DNA from: Osedax fenrisi
Lineage: Eukaryota; Annelida; Polychaeta; Sabellida; Siboglinidae
Assembly: GCA_964019155.1 (NCBI GenBank)
Contig: OZ025240.1
Coordinates: 18,044,021 to 18,108,020, forward strand
DNA: 64,000 nucleotides
Reading direction: 5' to 3'
Part shown: positions 38,150 through 51,715 of the stretch, one piece after another
How positions within the stretch are numbered: the stretch's first letter is position 1
How the letters are laid out: every line of letters begins with the position of its first letter
The notes under the pieces: generated by a model
Told to the model about the DNA's origin: nothing
Seen by the model: only the letters and a program-made list of their open reading frames with translations
Databases searched by the model: none
Made by a program: the position numbers and the translations under genes

Positions 38150-38835
38150 TCCAATCAATTTGATATGAATTTATATTTTAATGCATATATTATTACTTTG
38201 ATAAAGATTAATTTAATAAAGATTACTTTGTTTATAATATCTACTATATAACAGTTAAAACGGTAATTTTATTAGGGAATTCATAAATAACATATTACTA
38301 GAATTGACATTTTTTATATTAAAAAATATATCGTTTAGTTATATATCATATAGTTTAGATCCGGAGTTAGATCTGGGGGGATTTAAATAATATAATATTA
38401 AACACTATAAAGTTTATAATAAACGTGATCATTTTAAAATAAACAATTTGTTATATTAAAAATGATATCGTTATAGTTTATATAATAAAAATAAAAATAA
38501 ATAATTACTAACATTGACATTTTGTTATATTAAAAAAATATAACGTTATAGTTTAGAGAATATACTATTAAACACTATAAACGTAATACATTTTAAATTT
38601 TGAAATAAGCAATTTTTAATATAAATATCCAAAGATCTGCGATTTCGGAATATACATATAAATATAATACTAAATAGTAGTACATTCTGCACCTACATAA
38701 TCGATTCTTCACTTAAAGAATAAGTGTAACCGCGGACGCACTAGTGGTAACCGCGAACGCTATAATATTAGCATTCTGCACTAAAGAATCGATTCTGTAC
38801 CCCTTATAGGCAACCGCGAACGCACCCTAAGGGTG
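37781..38835 (-). mobile_element. PIF/Harbinger-like DNA element (unit C)
   Basis: Same insertion point and TTA duplication (37778-37780, 38836-38838) as unit A. It is longer mainly because of an expanded (AT)n run at 38070-38144. Confidence 0.85.
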
Positions 38836-40384
38836 TTAGAATGTTGAAATTTTCTGTTTATCCATCTAATGTAATAACCTTAGCAATAGTATCTTCATAC
38901 ATTATGCTAATATTCTTATAATAATTAACTATATTAAATTATATTATTAATCTAGTATATAAATAATTAAAAGCTTAACTAATTAATGAATTTATTATAT
39001 TTAATCCAATTAACAACAATTAAAATAATAAAATATTAGGTCATAATACCTAATAACTACTCATTTTCACAAATATCACATAATTTAAAATTTACAACAT
39101 TAGCATATAATATATAATACTATCATATAACTAATATAATATATTAGTAATGCATTTGTATATTCACGCAAATAATTTATATATTATTGAGAAATTGTCA
39201 ATGAAAACTTATGAAAACTCAAGTGATACACATAAGAGTATATTGCTATGTTTTTAATTAGTAGTATTATTAAAATATTAAAATATTATTAATTTTAAAA
39301 TTTATAGATTATTATTATAGTAAATTTAATCAACTATCATAATATATTAAAATTGAAATATAATAAAACATAATCATATAACATAAATGAGTTTATATAT
39401 TTATCTTGATTAATAAGAAATTAGCTGAAAAACTTAATATTAATATTAAATAAAATTGTTATAATTTACAAAAATTAAAAATTTGTTTGTAAAGATTATA
39501 GATTTTATTATTTATATTAAAATGTATATTTAAACTTTTGTATTTATGCTAATCGTAAGCCGTATTGTAAAGTGCACTTAAAGCATGGTCGACATTCGAG
39601 TACTCTACCCTATAAACCGACGAAAACCTAAATACATTTCAGTTATATAGATACTACAGCCAGAAGTCTGCAGGAAGTACAATTAATTACGTTGCATAGA
39701 TATAGATTATACCTTTGATATAACTACTTATTTATACTTAGATGTATATGTACATACAGATATTATAATATATATCCTATAATAATGCATACCTATGTAT
39801 CATTTTACAGCCTCATTTCATGACAACAATTATTGAGATATTATGCTGTATTTTTATTTATAAATAACAAAGAATTTAGTAAACAATAATGGTGCATAAA
39901 TCTAACAAATATTCATTCACTTATTCGAATAGCATTAATACATAATTATAATATGTATAGTAACGTCTATTTTATTTAAATTATTAATATTCAATTATGT
40001 AAATAAAATAAATAAAATAATATATAACATTTAAAAATATAATATCATATAAAATAATGTGTTACAATATTTTCTAAAACAAATATGAATTACATTTTCC
40101 ATGTAGTTAATAGAATATATTTGATATTTTAAATAATGATTTTGATAATAATTCATTCTCTTATATTCATGTGTACAATTTGTATAATAATGATTGCTAT
40201 ATATATAAAAAAATATATAAAGTTCAATATAAAAGTTTATAGATTTAGTATTATAAATAAATTACATTATATCAATTATTATGAGTAATATGTATACATA
40301 TTACCACTGACCAATAACACACACGGTATTAACATAATCCACTTTACACAGAATAAATACGAATTCTCAAATTGAATTCTATAG

Positions 40385-40539
40385 GAAGCTCGACGTCAGG
40401 ATTAATAAGGTACGCAATAACCAATCAGATCATTATAGCATTCACTATATTATATTTACTTATATTCATCATCATATGTGTTGCTATAGCAACTTGCTAT
40501 TGTTATTATAATAGCAACTTGCTATTGTTTGATACCTAT
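40385..40539 (+). CDS. gene X exon 5 with predicted transmembrane segment (unit C)
   Basis: Starts after TTCTATAG, encodes SSTSGLIRYAITNQ, then a ~22-residue hydrophobic stretch (IIIAFTILYLLIFIIICVAI), then ATCYCYYNSNLLLFDTY. It ends in phase 0 at TAT|GTAATT, which matches the phase 0 start of the terminal exon. The hydrophobic run has the length of a single membrane helix, with basic residues before it (exons 2-4). A 38-bp insertion (about 40487-40524) containing AGCAACTTGCT twice lies just after the helix and is absent from the other copies. Confidence 0.5.
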
Positions 40540-41018
40540 GTAATTGTCGTGAAATACAACATGGTTTTAAACCACACATAATATATGTATACATAAACAT
40601 TAATGTATGAATGTGCTTCATTGTAAAATGATAAAAGATCTAAAATTAGATAGATAAACTGCATTAGTAGATAAAATAAACATATAACTATACTTCCATA
40701 CCAGCCCATGTTAAATCTTAGCTAGGCTGACGTTCACAGATTGACAATGTCATGTCTCTTGTGATATAATATATCTATTCAATTAAAAGTAGTGTACCAC
40801 AATGATCACAGACTTATATAGTCTTTATGTTTATTTATCGTCTGCTATTGAAATTTAGATGTTTGTATGAATTATTTTTAAGCAATGAAGCAGATGCTTT
40901 ATTATTTATATGCATCAAATTAAAAAGTTGTATACCAAAAGGTCCAACACATAAAACACGCCCACATTTGTTATCGATATGTACACATCCACAATCACAA
41001 TCACATGCACACACACAG

Positions 41019-41730
41019 GGAGATTCGTATGTCACGACAGATGAGGACAAATCTGAGGAGCATTCTAATGCTGTGTACGACTCAGAAGTTAGGATGATGG
41101 CGATAAGGAGACCAGTCAGTAAGGGCTTCATAACCTCCCCCCAACAGCAGTCTAGTCTCGCTACAGTAGTGGAACAACTAACTCCACACGAACGAGTCGT
41201 ATCAGATACAAACGTACCGGTCAGTGGTGATAAGGCACTCAAGAAACACCCTCCCGCCAGAAACCACCGGTCAAGAGATCGGCTATAATGCCGACACCCC
41301 GAGTTAACGGATGAGGGTGGGCGTAGCTAAAGAATTCACGGATGTGTACACGTCTACACCCCCCAGTCGCGACCCCTCGCATGTCTCGCTCTCCCCTATA
41401 CAGTCGCACGCAGTCGATATCAACGAGTCTAGTACTACGGCGACGGTCGCTAAGAAAGGGGCGCTGTCCACGTGTGAAAGTCGCGACGGTTTTGTAGGTA
41501 CCGATAGTTCTAATCTGGAGAGTGACTTCGGTCAGCAATATCATAATAGCTCGCCAGTCTCGCAAGACTCGAGTAGAACGTCGACTACATCTAGAGTTAC
41601 TTCCACCAAGTCAAAGGAGATAGACGGCTGTGTGGCTAACAATAGTACAAATAGACCGTCGCTAAAATCTACGGTACGATCAATAATAAGAAATGCTATA
41701 ACGTCCTTGTCTAAACAAAAACCTGGATAA
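41019..41730 (+). pseudogene. gene X terminal exon, copy C (frameshifted, mosaic)
   Basis: The 5' half is like copy A (SDTNVPVSGD insert, one-base deletion, early stop at 41286-41288). The middle is like B/D (KKGALSTCESRDGFVGTDSS). The end is like A/D (SLSKQKPG). A 4-bp deletion at about 41313 is unique. Confidence 0.75.
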
Positions 41731-41941
41731 GCGGATTGGAGTTAATAAATCTAAAAACTATAAATTCATATTTATTTATATAAAAACTATGTATGCATGT
41801 ATTATAACTATATATAGTTAAATATAAGGCATTGATTTTAATAACCGTATTTATATAAATCTGAAAATATATATGTTCACAATTTATTTTATATAAAAAC
41901 TAGATATCAATGCACGTGTGTTTGTTTGTAAGAACAATGCG

Positions 41942-42072
41942 TTAGGCATTCATTTTGGTCTCGAAACCGGTGGTTTCGGACACAATGTCCAGTTTGTCAG
42001 CAAAGTAGATCCTAAACCATTATACGTGCTCCTATTTCTGTGAAACACTCAAGTAGGCATTATTGGATAAAC
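41942..42072 (-). pseudogene. MRPS31: MRPS31 last coding exon, decayed duplicate in unit C
   Basis: Aligns over the full exon but carries two in-frame stops (after SVSQK and after EHV) and several substitutions, so it cannot encode the C-terminus. Confidence 0.9.
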
Positions 42073-42914
42073 CTGTTCAATAATCGGTATATAATTATTA
42101 TATTTTAATAATAGCATGATAATTCAAGAGATTTATAACATCAATCGTATAGAAATAATATAATGATTAATAAACTTATATAGCAATATTTAAAGTATCA
42201 TATTATGTGTACATTTATTACAAATAATAATATTATTTATTTAAATGTTTCGATATATATAGTAGAAATATTAGTATTAATTTTTTAATATATTAGATAA
42301 GTAATATTATTTATATCTTGCTGTAAAAATTAGATGTGATTGTAAAATATATTAAAAGTTAGATATATACCAATTTAAGTAATAAAGTAGAGAATAAAGA
42401 TAAAAATATAACTATTTTTTATTAGTAAATAGATGTATTTACAAATTTGAATAACTCAGTATACTGAAAATATTGTGATTATATATATAATTATATAAAT
42501 TTAAGTTTGATTATAAATATTATATATTTATATTATTATATTTAGTTGAATTTTGAATGCCTAAGTGAATAGTCATGTATTTCATTTATAAATGTACATT
42601 TAAAATTTATAAATGTATACATTATTTTATATTTTATTTATATTTCATTTGCTGAAAACCAGATATTTATAAAATATATATTTTTAATTTAAATTTCTTT
42701 TGTCTGGCTATTACATAATTATTTTTTTCTCTTCATAAAATAAATTCTGATATCATTTTATTATAATGTATATTTAGTATTTTGTTTTATTGATTTTTAT
42801 AGTGTATATATATATTATATGTGATATAAAAGTCTAGATTTTCATATACTTTTAGCTATATAAATTTTATATCTACATATATATATTTGGGTATTTTTAT
42901 ACATAGATATATCA

Positions 42915-42946
<32 letters not shown>

Positions 42947-43132
42947 ATATGTATGTATATATATAGTTATGTTAGTATACATGTGTATGTAGTATAACAA
43001 TGTAGCTTTTTGTATAGTTTTAGCTATATACATTGTATATCTACATATATATTTGGGTATATTTATTCATAAATACATACACATATATATATATACATAT
43101 ATATATATATAATTATATTAATATGACTAGAT

Positions 43133-43548
43133 CAACCACGAATTCTACATCATTAAACAATACAAATTATATTGATAAGGATTATGTAGATGATATAGTT
43201 TTAAAGATAACTGATATATTTAATGACAAAATAAGTATGATAAAATCTGAAAATGATATTATCATTAACAAATTAAATATAATCATAAATAATTAGAATG
43301 ACATTATAAAATAATTAACCCCTAATGTTAATGATTTAGATAGTTATGCTAGTATAACTTCAAAAAATATTATTGATAAAATATCAACATCAGTAGATAC
43401 AACTATATCAGAATCAATATATAAATCAAGTATATCAATACATAAAAAAGATGGAGTTCAATATGCTGCTATTTTATATAATATTGATGAATCTAAAGAT
43501 ACAGATTTTTCGTGTAGAAATATATATGATAGTAAACAAATTTAAATT
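43133..43548 (+). mobile_element. ORF1 part of the + strand retrotransposon (C/D copy)
   Basis: ATG at 43133 and the same sequence as the other copies, with an in-frame stop after LNIIINN. Confidence 0.6.
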
Positions 43549-43580
43549 CTCATAAAATAGGTTAATACTATAGATATTAC

Positions 43581-44525
43581 CTTACCTTACCAGGTCGAGC
43601 TTGCTCGGCATTTCATAACACGTAATTTCCATTCATTTCTATCATTCATTGCAGTCGGAAGTTCTTCTATCTTAAGCATTGTATCTTTTTTTAACTGATA
43701 TATATATATATATGATTTCCTGGGCCTGCCAGAGGATCTCTTACCATGTTTTGGGTTCCATAGTAGTAGATCACTAGCCAGTTCATCCTTACTCCTCCAA
43801 CAATGTCCTGCGAAACTTAGTCGTTGTTTTCTAATAGTGTCAGATATTTTCGGGATGTTCTTATATAGTTCTTGGTTAGTCAGGTGTAGATTCCAATGCT
43901 TGTTTTTAATAGCTCTTAGCATCCTCGTATATGTTCCATCAATTTTTCTCTCCATAGCTACTGTCATTGTCCAGGTTACGGATCTGTAGACTAGAACAGT
44001 TTCTACCACAGCTCTGAAGAAGTTTATTTTTAGGTTTTCTCTAAGATTTGATTTCCATATTATATTTAGGTTGTTTAGTGCAGCCCATGCCTTCGCAATT
44101 ATAATATTTATATCATGTTCTATATATAGATCCTATATAACTTCCAAGGTATTTGAAATCATCTACTTTTTTAATATTTTCTCCGTTTAAATTCTTAATA
44201 ATGGACGTTGTTTTCTCATTTTGGTTAAAACTCATGTATTCCATCTTTCCTGAATTTATTTTTAGACCGATTTCGTTTGCTTTCTCTTCTATTAAAAGTA
44301 ATATAATATTTGCTTCTGATAGGTCGTTTGTTGTTAGAGCAATTTCGTCCGCGTAATCTGCTCTTCCTTTTCGAAATGGTGAAACCTTGTTCTTTATTGC
44401 AATCCAGGGAATTCTTTAGAATATAGTCAAGGCATATTACGAATAAGAAAGGAGCAAGTGTATCACCTTGTAGTACACCGGTTGTAATTTCAAAGAAAGG
44501 TGTGTCACCGTCTTGTGATCTAACC
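43581..44525 (-). mobile_element. RTE-like retrotransposon, family 1 (C/D copy)
   Basis: Same insertion (duplication ATAGATATTAC / ATAGATATTAAC). The C-terminal frame is the longest of the four (44009-43587: LSFAGHCWRSKDELASDLLL and GRPRKSYI). A small deletion next to the catalytic motif leaves ADYADE. Confidence 0.9.
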
Positions 44526-44537
44526 ATAGATATTAAC

Positions 44538-44884
44538 ATTGGTAAATTAGATCACTTTAGACTAGGAAATCGTAAACAATATAAAGATAGTAAATCTAAT
44601 AGACCTAGACCTCTAAAATTAATTTTTGATTGTTATGAATCAAAGCAAAATTTTATGTCTCAATTATCTAATCTAAAACATATTGAAAATAAAAAGAACA
44701 ACAATTATAGTAGATGAAATGTTAAAATTAAAAGAATATGGTTATAAGATTATTATACGTTGTTTTAATAAAAAAATTCAATATAATTAAAGTAAAATTA
44801 GATGATCAACTTAATAGTGATGAATTATAAGTTATTATCCAGTGATTCTTATAATTCAAATGTTGGGGATAAAAGTGGGGATAT
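44538..44884 (+). mobile_element. ORF1 C-terminal part of the + strand retrotransposon
   Basis: Encodes LDHFRLGNRKQYKDSKSNRP, then RPLKLIFDCYESKQNFMSQL: an RRM-like end typical of non-LTR ORF1 proteins. Stops follow, and the endonuclease start is split by the element at 44885. Confidence 0.65.
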
Positions 44885-45834
44885 GGGGAAAGTCACCGAT
44901 TACCGATCCATAAATGATTATTTGTAATAATTTATTCAATATTAAATATATTTATTTGAAATTTTGTAATTAGGGTAATATTATGGCAATGGATAATGTG
45001 GCTATTTTAAATTTTTGATATAACTATATTTACAAGAATGAACAGGGGGGTCGGTAATCGGATACATGTACCTAATACCGACCCCCTAAAATAATCATGA
45101 TATAAATAATGTTAGTGTTATAATATCCAATACAAATAGTAGATATACATAAATATAATTAATTATAACATTCACGCAATTTATTTTGTATTGAATTTAT
45201 GTTTTAATAGTAATATTAAATTTAAATTTAAACTTTATAGTAATTATATTAAAATAGTGTATATTTTTATTTAATATTTATTTATCAATCAGTATGTAGG
45301 TTCATTATCAGATCAAATGGAATCAAGAATCCTAAATCTATATCAATGATACACAAACAACTTACGATATATTTTAAAGTAAAATATAGATATATTTGTA
45401 TTGGATACAATAATTCACATGGGGTCGGTATTAGGCTAATTTAGGGGGTCGGTAATAGGAAAATCACATGGGTTTCTATTATTAAGATATATTGGTTAAT
45501 AGTTATTCAAATTAAATTATTTGTATAATAGTTATAAACATTTTATTGATCTACAATATTATGCTCAGTATTACATTTTATTTTAAATAATAAAGTATTT
45601 ACAATGATTTAAAAAAAGTTATTATTCAAATATTTAAAAAGTAAAAACAGAATATTACATTTTATCAAATAACAATTGTAGGATTAAATATTTTTAAAAA
45701 CAAAATACTTATGCATATGTATCATTAAATTACTAAAAGTTCGTGTATATATTATTTTTTGATATCTCTTATAGTTACTGAGATACCACAGGGGGTCGGT
45801 ATTAGGAGGGGGTCGGTAATCGGGGACTTTCCCC
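44885..45834. mobile_element. 950-bp inverted-repeat element (unit C only)
   Basis: Ends GGGGAAAGTCACCGATTACC and GGTAATCGGGGACTTTCCCC are inverted repeats of about 25 bp, flanked by TAT on both sides. The uninterrupted site is at about 56795 in the rightmost copy. The interior repeats GGGGTCGGTATTAGG/GGGGTCGGTAATCGG several times in both orientations (45047-45085, 45421-45465, 45790-45825). No transposase. Confidence 0.85.
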
Positions 45835-46200
45835 TATCAATATTTATTTTAAATATATGTAGTTTTAATAAGAATATTAACCTTCTTACTGAATATCTTA
45901 GCTGTATAAAAAATAAATACAATATAATACTTTTAATTGAAACTTGGCTAAAGAGTCTTTATAACCCTTCAATTTATTTTCCTACATATAATGTATTTCA
46001 GTTGAATCGTTTATGTAAGAAAAATAAGCGAGGTGGTGGTGTATTAGCATTAGTTGATAAACATTTGGAGGCATCTATTGTCTAAAATTTAACTTTTCAT
46101 ATACTTGATGGTATTGATATGTTGAATTTTAAACTTACGTTTTATAATGTTTCTTATAATAATATACATATCTATTTAATATATAGGTTAATATAAATTT
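45835..46200 (+). mobile_element. endonuclease remnant of the + strand retrotransposon (C/D copy)
   Basis: Continues the exonuclease/endonuclease domain after the inverted-repeat element: NICSFNKNINLLTEYLSCIK, LLIETWLKSLYNPSIYFPTY. Frame ends at 46085. Confidence 0.7.
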
Positions 46201-46419
46201 ACTAGATAAGTTAGATTCTCATGCATTTTTTAATTTTTTAAATCAATTACGATAATTTAGTAGACTTATTGATACACCAACGCGAATTACTAACTCAAAT
46301 TATCACTCAAATTGATAATTTGTTTATTAATTAATTATTTGTATACACTGGTCTGTGTACTGTTAGTATGAATATAGTATACCTATGGTAAGCATATAGA
46401 ATGCATATAGTATGCACAT

Positions 46420-46888
46420 CCCAGTATTCAATACTCGTGTTTAACTTGGATTTATCTCGAGTTTAAACTCGTTTTTAGCCTGCTAATTTGGTAACACTAT
46501 TAACACCAGCTAGATCCAAGTTTAATTCGAGATTAATCCCAGATAAATCCAAGTTAAATCCAAGTTCACACGAGTTAAATCCCAGTTAAATCCAAGTTAA
46601 ACTCTAGCTAAATCCCAGTTAAATCCAAGTTTAACTTGAGATTAATCCAAGTTAACTCGAGTTAAATCCAAGTTTAAAATAATTCAAATTTATATTTATA
46701 TTATATCTATATATTAATATATTATATACCTGCTAATTTATATTATATTGTTATCGTACATCAGCTATATTATGGCTAGATAAGTAATTTACATATTAGT
46801 AATTTTATATCAGTTTTATTTTGGCGAAACTATAAATCTATAATATTATAATTATATATTACATCATGTATGATATGTTACCTATATC

Positions 46889-46969
<81 letters not shown>

Positions 46970-47029
46970 TATGATCCCTAAATACTTATATAATTATTTT
47001 ATAAGTATTTATAAATATATGGTATTTTA

Positions 47030-47086
<57 letters not shown>

Positions 47087-47527
47087 TATACATTGTTATT
47101 TATAGGTTAAATAAATTGTTTTTAAAAAAACATTTTTTTAATATGATAAATTTATCAAAAAATATTCAATATTTTTTATTTATTTTTATCAGTTTAGATT
47201 CAATAAATTTACTTAAATGTAATACAATAATAAATAATTAAATAATTGGTAATAATATAGTTACATATTTTGGACTACAAAATAACTTGGATTAAACTGT
47301 GATATAATGATCCAAGTTTAAACTAGTTAAATATGGATCAACTAAATCCAAGTTGATCTCAGTTTAAAAAAATATCTTGGATTAAACTGTGATATAATGA
47401 TCCAAGTTTCAACTAGTTAAATATGGATCAGATAAATCTAAGTTTACATCACCTAGATCCAAGTTTTAACCAGATTCCCCCAGTTACCCAGTTATATCCA
47501 AGTTAAACACGAGTATTGAATACTGGG
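46420..47527. mobile_element. 1.1-kb inverted-repeat element rich in TCCAAGTT subrepeats (unit C only)
   Basis: The first and last 32 bases are perfect inverted repeats (starting CCCAGTATTCAATACTCGTG). The interior carries dozens of short variants of TCCAAGTTAAA / AACTCGAGTTAAATCC in both orientations plus two long (AT)n runs (46891-46967, 47033-47090). The flanks suggest a 2-bp AT duplication. No coding region. Confidence 0.85.
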
Positions 47528-47550
47528 ATAGTATTAACAGTAACATTTAC

Positions 47551-47692
47551 CTGTGATGACTAGTTCCATGAAATGTCTGATGGGTCCTTTGGAGGGGAAG
47601 TCTTTAATGAGGTGATGGAAGAATACGTGTTAATGGAATCCACCCTTGTCCTCTTCTCCAATATATAATGGGTTATATACAGATGTAGGTTA
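47551..47692 (-). pseudogene. MRPS31: MRPS31 penultimate exon duplicate, decayed (C/D)
   Basis: Acceptor lost as in the other duplicates (CCTACATCT), donor changed to GTAAAT, and a TAA replaces the Glu codon in FHEHV. Confidence 0.85.
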
Positions 47693-48459
47693 TATATATA
47701 TGGGAATATATAATGTGTTATGATTATGTGAGTGGCAATGATAAATAGTTATATACATATATTAGGAATATCTAATGTGACCAACTCTACATAAATACAG
47801 CTGTACATACACATATGTGATGTATTTAAATGTTTGACATATACTATCTGCAATTATACTAAGCTTTCATTAAATATATATTACACAGGATAAATATTAT
47901 CAATTATATAATGATTATCTGAAGGAAATCAATATTCATAACTAAAACTATCATATCGTATTTAAGCTATTATATAGATATAATATTAGATTATATTTGT
48001 TTTATGCAAAGTTCAGTATTATTTCTTCCTTGCCTTCCCTCCCACTCAATAATTCCCTCCCACGGACGGCCGATTGCCAACGCACTGATGCAGTCCATAA
48101 ACCAAAAAAAGTAAAAAGTAAGTAAAGTATATTGCAAATGTATAAACATTAATTAATTTATAGAATTAAAATTATATTAAAATAACTCTTAATTAACAGG
48201 TTATAATTAAATCAAATATAAATAATAAAACTACGTAACATATAATCATAAATTAAAAACAACAAATAGGCAAACAGCCACAATAAACAAACAGGCAAAC
48301 AGGAAAACTAAACAAAGCAACTACAGGAAATGTCCACTTCGAGAAACCCATCGATAACTCTAGACACACAGCATGGTTTGTATACAACGCGTGTGTACAT
48401 TAGACTACGTAGCACACACTTAACGATTAGCATAGCCTATACATACACCTGTAGTATAC

Positions 48460-48728
48460 CTAGTACGTATATATACACGACATATAGTATACCTACGTAT
48501 ATATACACGACATATAGTATACCTAGTACGTATATATACACGACATATAGTATACCTAGTACGTATATATACATGACATATAGTATACCTACGTATACAT
48601 ACATGACATATAGTATACCAACGTATATACACGACATATAGTATACCTACGTATATATACGACATATAATATACGTTTGTATACATACATGACATATAGT
48701 ATACCTACGATGTATATACGACATATAA
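48460..48728. repeat. 30-bp VNTR in gene X intron 1 (unit D, ~9 copies)
   Basis: Longest of the four arrays, with interspersed 34-bp variants containing CTAGTACG. Confidence 0.9.
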
Positions 48729-49866
48729 TATACGATTTGTTTGCTCATATATGAGGGTTAGCTACCCTAAATGATTAGCTAATTCATCATACATACATGT
48801 GTGTATGATATATTGGTATATATAATAAATAGACTGCCCGGACCAATACAATAGGTATCACAATATATATAGTAATTGATCTTATATAATAGTGTATATA
48901 CAGTGTATATATTCTATAGACCGGGCTCATTATAAACATGGATGCCTAACACGATAGAGGCGTTGGGTAGGACATTAGGTACAGTTGGTTATAAGTGAGA
49001 AAGTTATCTGAATTCCTGGACGGGATGGAAATTCGCCTAAAATATAATAACAATATAGAAATTGATAAATAACGTATATAATGATTTAAATTAGAATATT
49101 ATATATACAAACTTTACCTCCCCGGTATATCCCGTTTGATAGTGTGTATGTATATATGCAAATATATGTATATATATAATATATATATATAATTATAATT
49201 ATGTATATATATATACATAAATATATTGAAAATTAAAAATTGTATATACATATAATAGCTATATATATACAATACATTCTTATATTCTATATATTTCCAA
49301 TATGTAATGTATTCATATACCTATAATCTCTTAAATTATCTTATGTCAATTATACTCTATTTTGCTGAGATATAAAATTCATCATTATCATCATCATCAC
49401 CACTAGGTAAATATACATTATAGAGAGGGGGTAGTTCGGGAAATTGCATTGATTATAAACGTTAATTGTTACATCAATAACACGTTCACTTATAGGACTT
49501 ACAACATATAGCTTATCAAAGTAATGCAGCTATTAAGATAATTATACATAAACATCATATATTCTAACAATTCATATGATTACATATATTATGCATAATA
49601 CATATAATTAATACGTATATTATATAATCTACCTATATACCTATCAAAGTAAATGTTAATATAATATTATATATATATAATATTAATTATTTAAAACAGT
49701 GAAAAAACTGAAAAAGAAGTCGAGGAAACCTGCCGCCACCCCTCCTCCTCAGCAGATATATGTAAGTATAGGCTAGCCTATGATATACTATAGTTATGCA
49801 ACTCGTATGATACATTTAATCTTTACATTTATTATTATATATTATAATTTATATTGAATAAATGCA

Positions 49867-49907
<41 letters not shown>

Positions 49908-50729
49908 GTAGTATTATATGTAGGTATGATAATGCACATGTATTTAATATTTTCCATGACTTTATATTAATATATTACATAAATAATAAATTATTATAAT
50001 TTAGATCCCGAACAGAAATCGTACTTATCTCAAGTTTAAGGGCCTGTCGCGAGCGTTAGTACCTATATACAACTTTATTATCTGCACTATTATGATAATG
50101 TTACTTATTACAACCACATATTTGTCTAAGCTAAGATATAACACATAATTAGATTATTTACACAAAAATTAACATAGCCAAATATATATGGGTAAATTAA
50201 AAAAAAAGTATGTTATATAATATAAATTCGTATCAAACTATACACTTAACATTTAAAATGATATGCTTTAAATTATTATTTTAAATATGAAAACTAAGTT
50301 CATATCTAATATATAATAAAGCAATAGTATATGTTGATTTTAAATGATATACATATCTATGTGGCTAGTAAAATGTAATTTATATTGAATGTAATTTAAT
50401 AGAGCATTGAAAACATTGTTGTATATGGGATGGTACTTGAATGTGGACCACCTAAGCACAAATACGCATAACTCATTGTTAAATTAATAGTGTTAATTAA
50501 TTATTTTTCAATTATTCTTATTTTATATATTTTATATTTAAATGTAGTTGGCCATACAAAATATTATAAATAATACAATATCAATAAATCAAAAATATCG
50601 ATTATTTTCCAAATGTAGGTTCCTACTTTAATGTGGACAACTTTTTATTAAAGTAAAAAATATAAGTTTTTTCTTATAATTTTGCTTATTTCGGGATTGT
50701 TGTTTCCCGGATAGTAAAAGTTCTCCAAA

Positions 50730-51715
50730 AATCACGGTTCATCATAGCTACTTTCATCTCTCTCGGTATACTATAGTATATCAGTTTCGCGATCGAGATT
50801 CCTGATGTAGCTTTCTGGTGGCCTTCCCCGTATTCTAGTTCCATGAGTAGGTTCCCAAAAAACTAGATCCGAAACAACTTCATCATCTCTACGTAAGCAA
50901 TGTCCAGCAAACTTTAAGAGTGGACGTCTGATTTTTGTAGATATTTTTTCTATAGTACAGTACTTCGTTAGTAATTTTCTGAGACCAATGTACGTTTAAT
51001 ATCGTTCGTAGAATGCGAGTGTATGTGCCATCAAGTTGTTTGAGTAGTGTTTTTGTGAGAGTAAAAGTCTCACATCCGTACATCAGAACCGATTAAACTG
51101 TGGTGTGCATGAGCCTGAGTTTTATGTTCCTACTAAGAGTTGATTTCCAGATATTCCTCATTTGATGACATGTTCTCCAAGCAATCGATTTTCTGATTTT
51201 TAAATCTTTTGCACTGATGTCTGCATCCATTCCCCTAGGTACTTGAAGTCTTCAACTCTTTTCAGATTAATCTCAAATTTGACCCATATATAGCTTTGAT
51301 TTCAAACTGTTGATTGGTAGGTTATTGATTGGTACCTATTATAACTCATGTATTTCGTTTCCCTGTATTCATGCATATTCCTATTCTTTTTGCAGATTTT
51401 TGACTCAAGTGAGCATATCTTGGGTTTCTTTCAATTGATACCTTCACTTACTAATGAAATATCAACTGCTATGTCCATATCTGTAACAGTAATAGGTGGT
51501 ACTCTTCTGCTTTTTCTTTTCCTTAGTTGGAAACCTACTTTATCTTCTCTTCCTTATAAAGCTGTTCTCATAACATAATCGATAACTATGACAAAAAGGT
51601 ATGGAGATAACGTATCTCCTTGTAAAACACCAGTTAGAATGTTGAAAGTTTATGTTTCTCCATCAGGTGTAATGCTCTTAGCAATAGAATCTTCATACAT
51701 TATGCTAACATTCTT
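50730..51715 (-). mobile_element. RTE-like retrotransposon fragment, family 2 (unit D, no Harbinger insert)
   Basis: Like the unit B fragment with an extra short deletion near 50955 that breaks the frame. Empty Harbinger site at about 51630. Confidence 0.85.

Larger units (their letters stand above)
33590..41749 (+). pseudogene. gene X copy C (membrane segment open, tail frameshifted)
   Basis: Candidate exons: 33590-33635, 35932-35993, 36269-36322, 39560-39599, 40385-40539 and 41019-41730. Through exon 5 all phases join. The tail exon has the same one-base deletion as copy A (stop at 41286-41288) and a further 4-bp loss near 41313. So the copy with the open membrane segment lacks an open tail. 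Confidence 0.5.
33280..48019. repeat. tandem duplication unit C
   Basis: Same junction as unit B at its left edge. Nearly identical to unit A through gene X, including SINE, MITE and Harbinger-like insertions. The right part carries two extra inverted-repeat elements (44885-45834 and 46420-47527). Confidence 0.9.
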
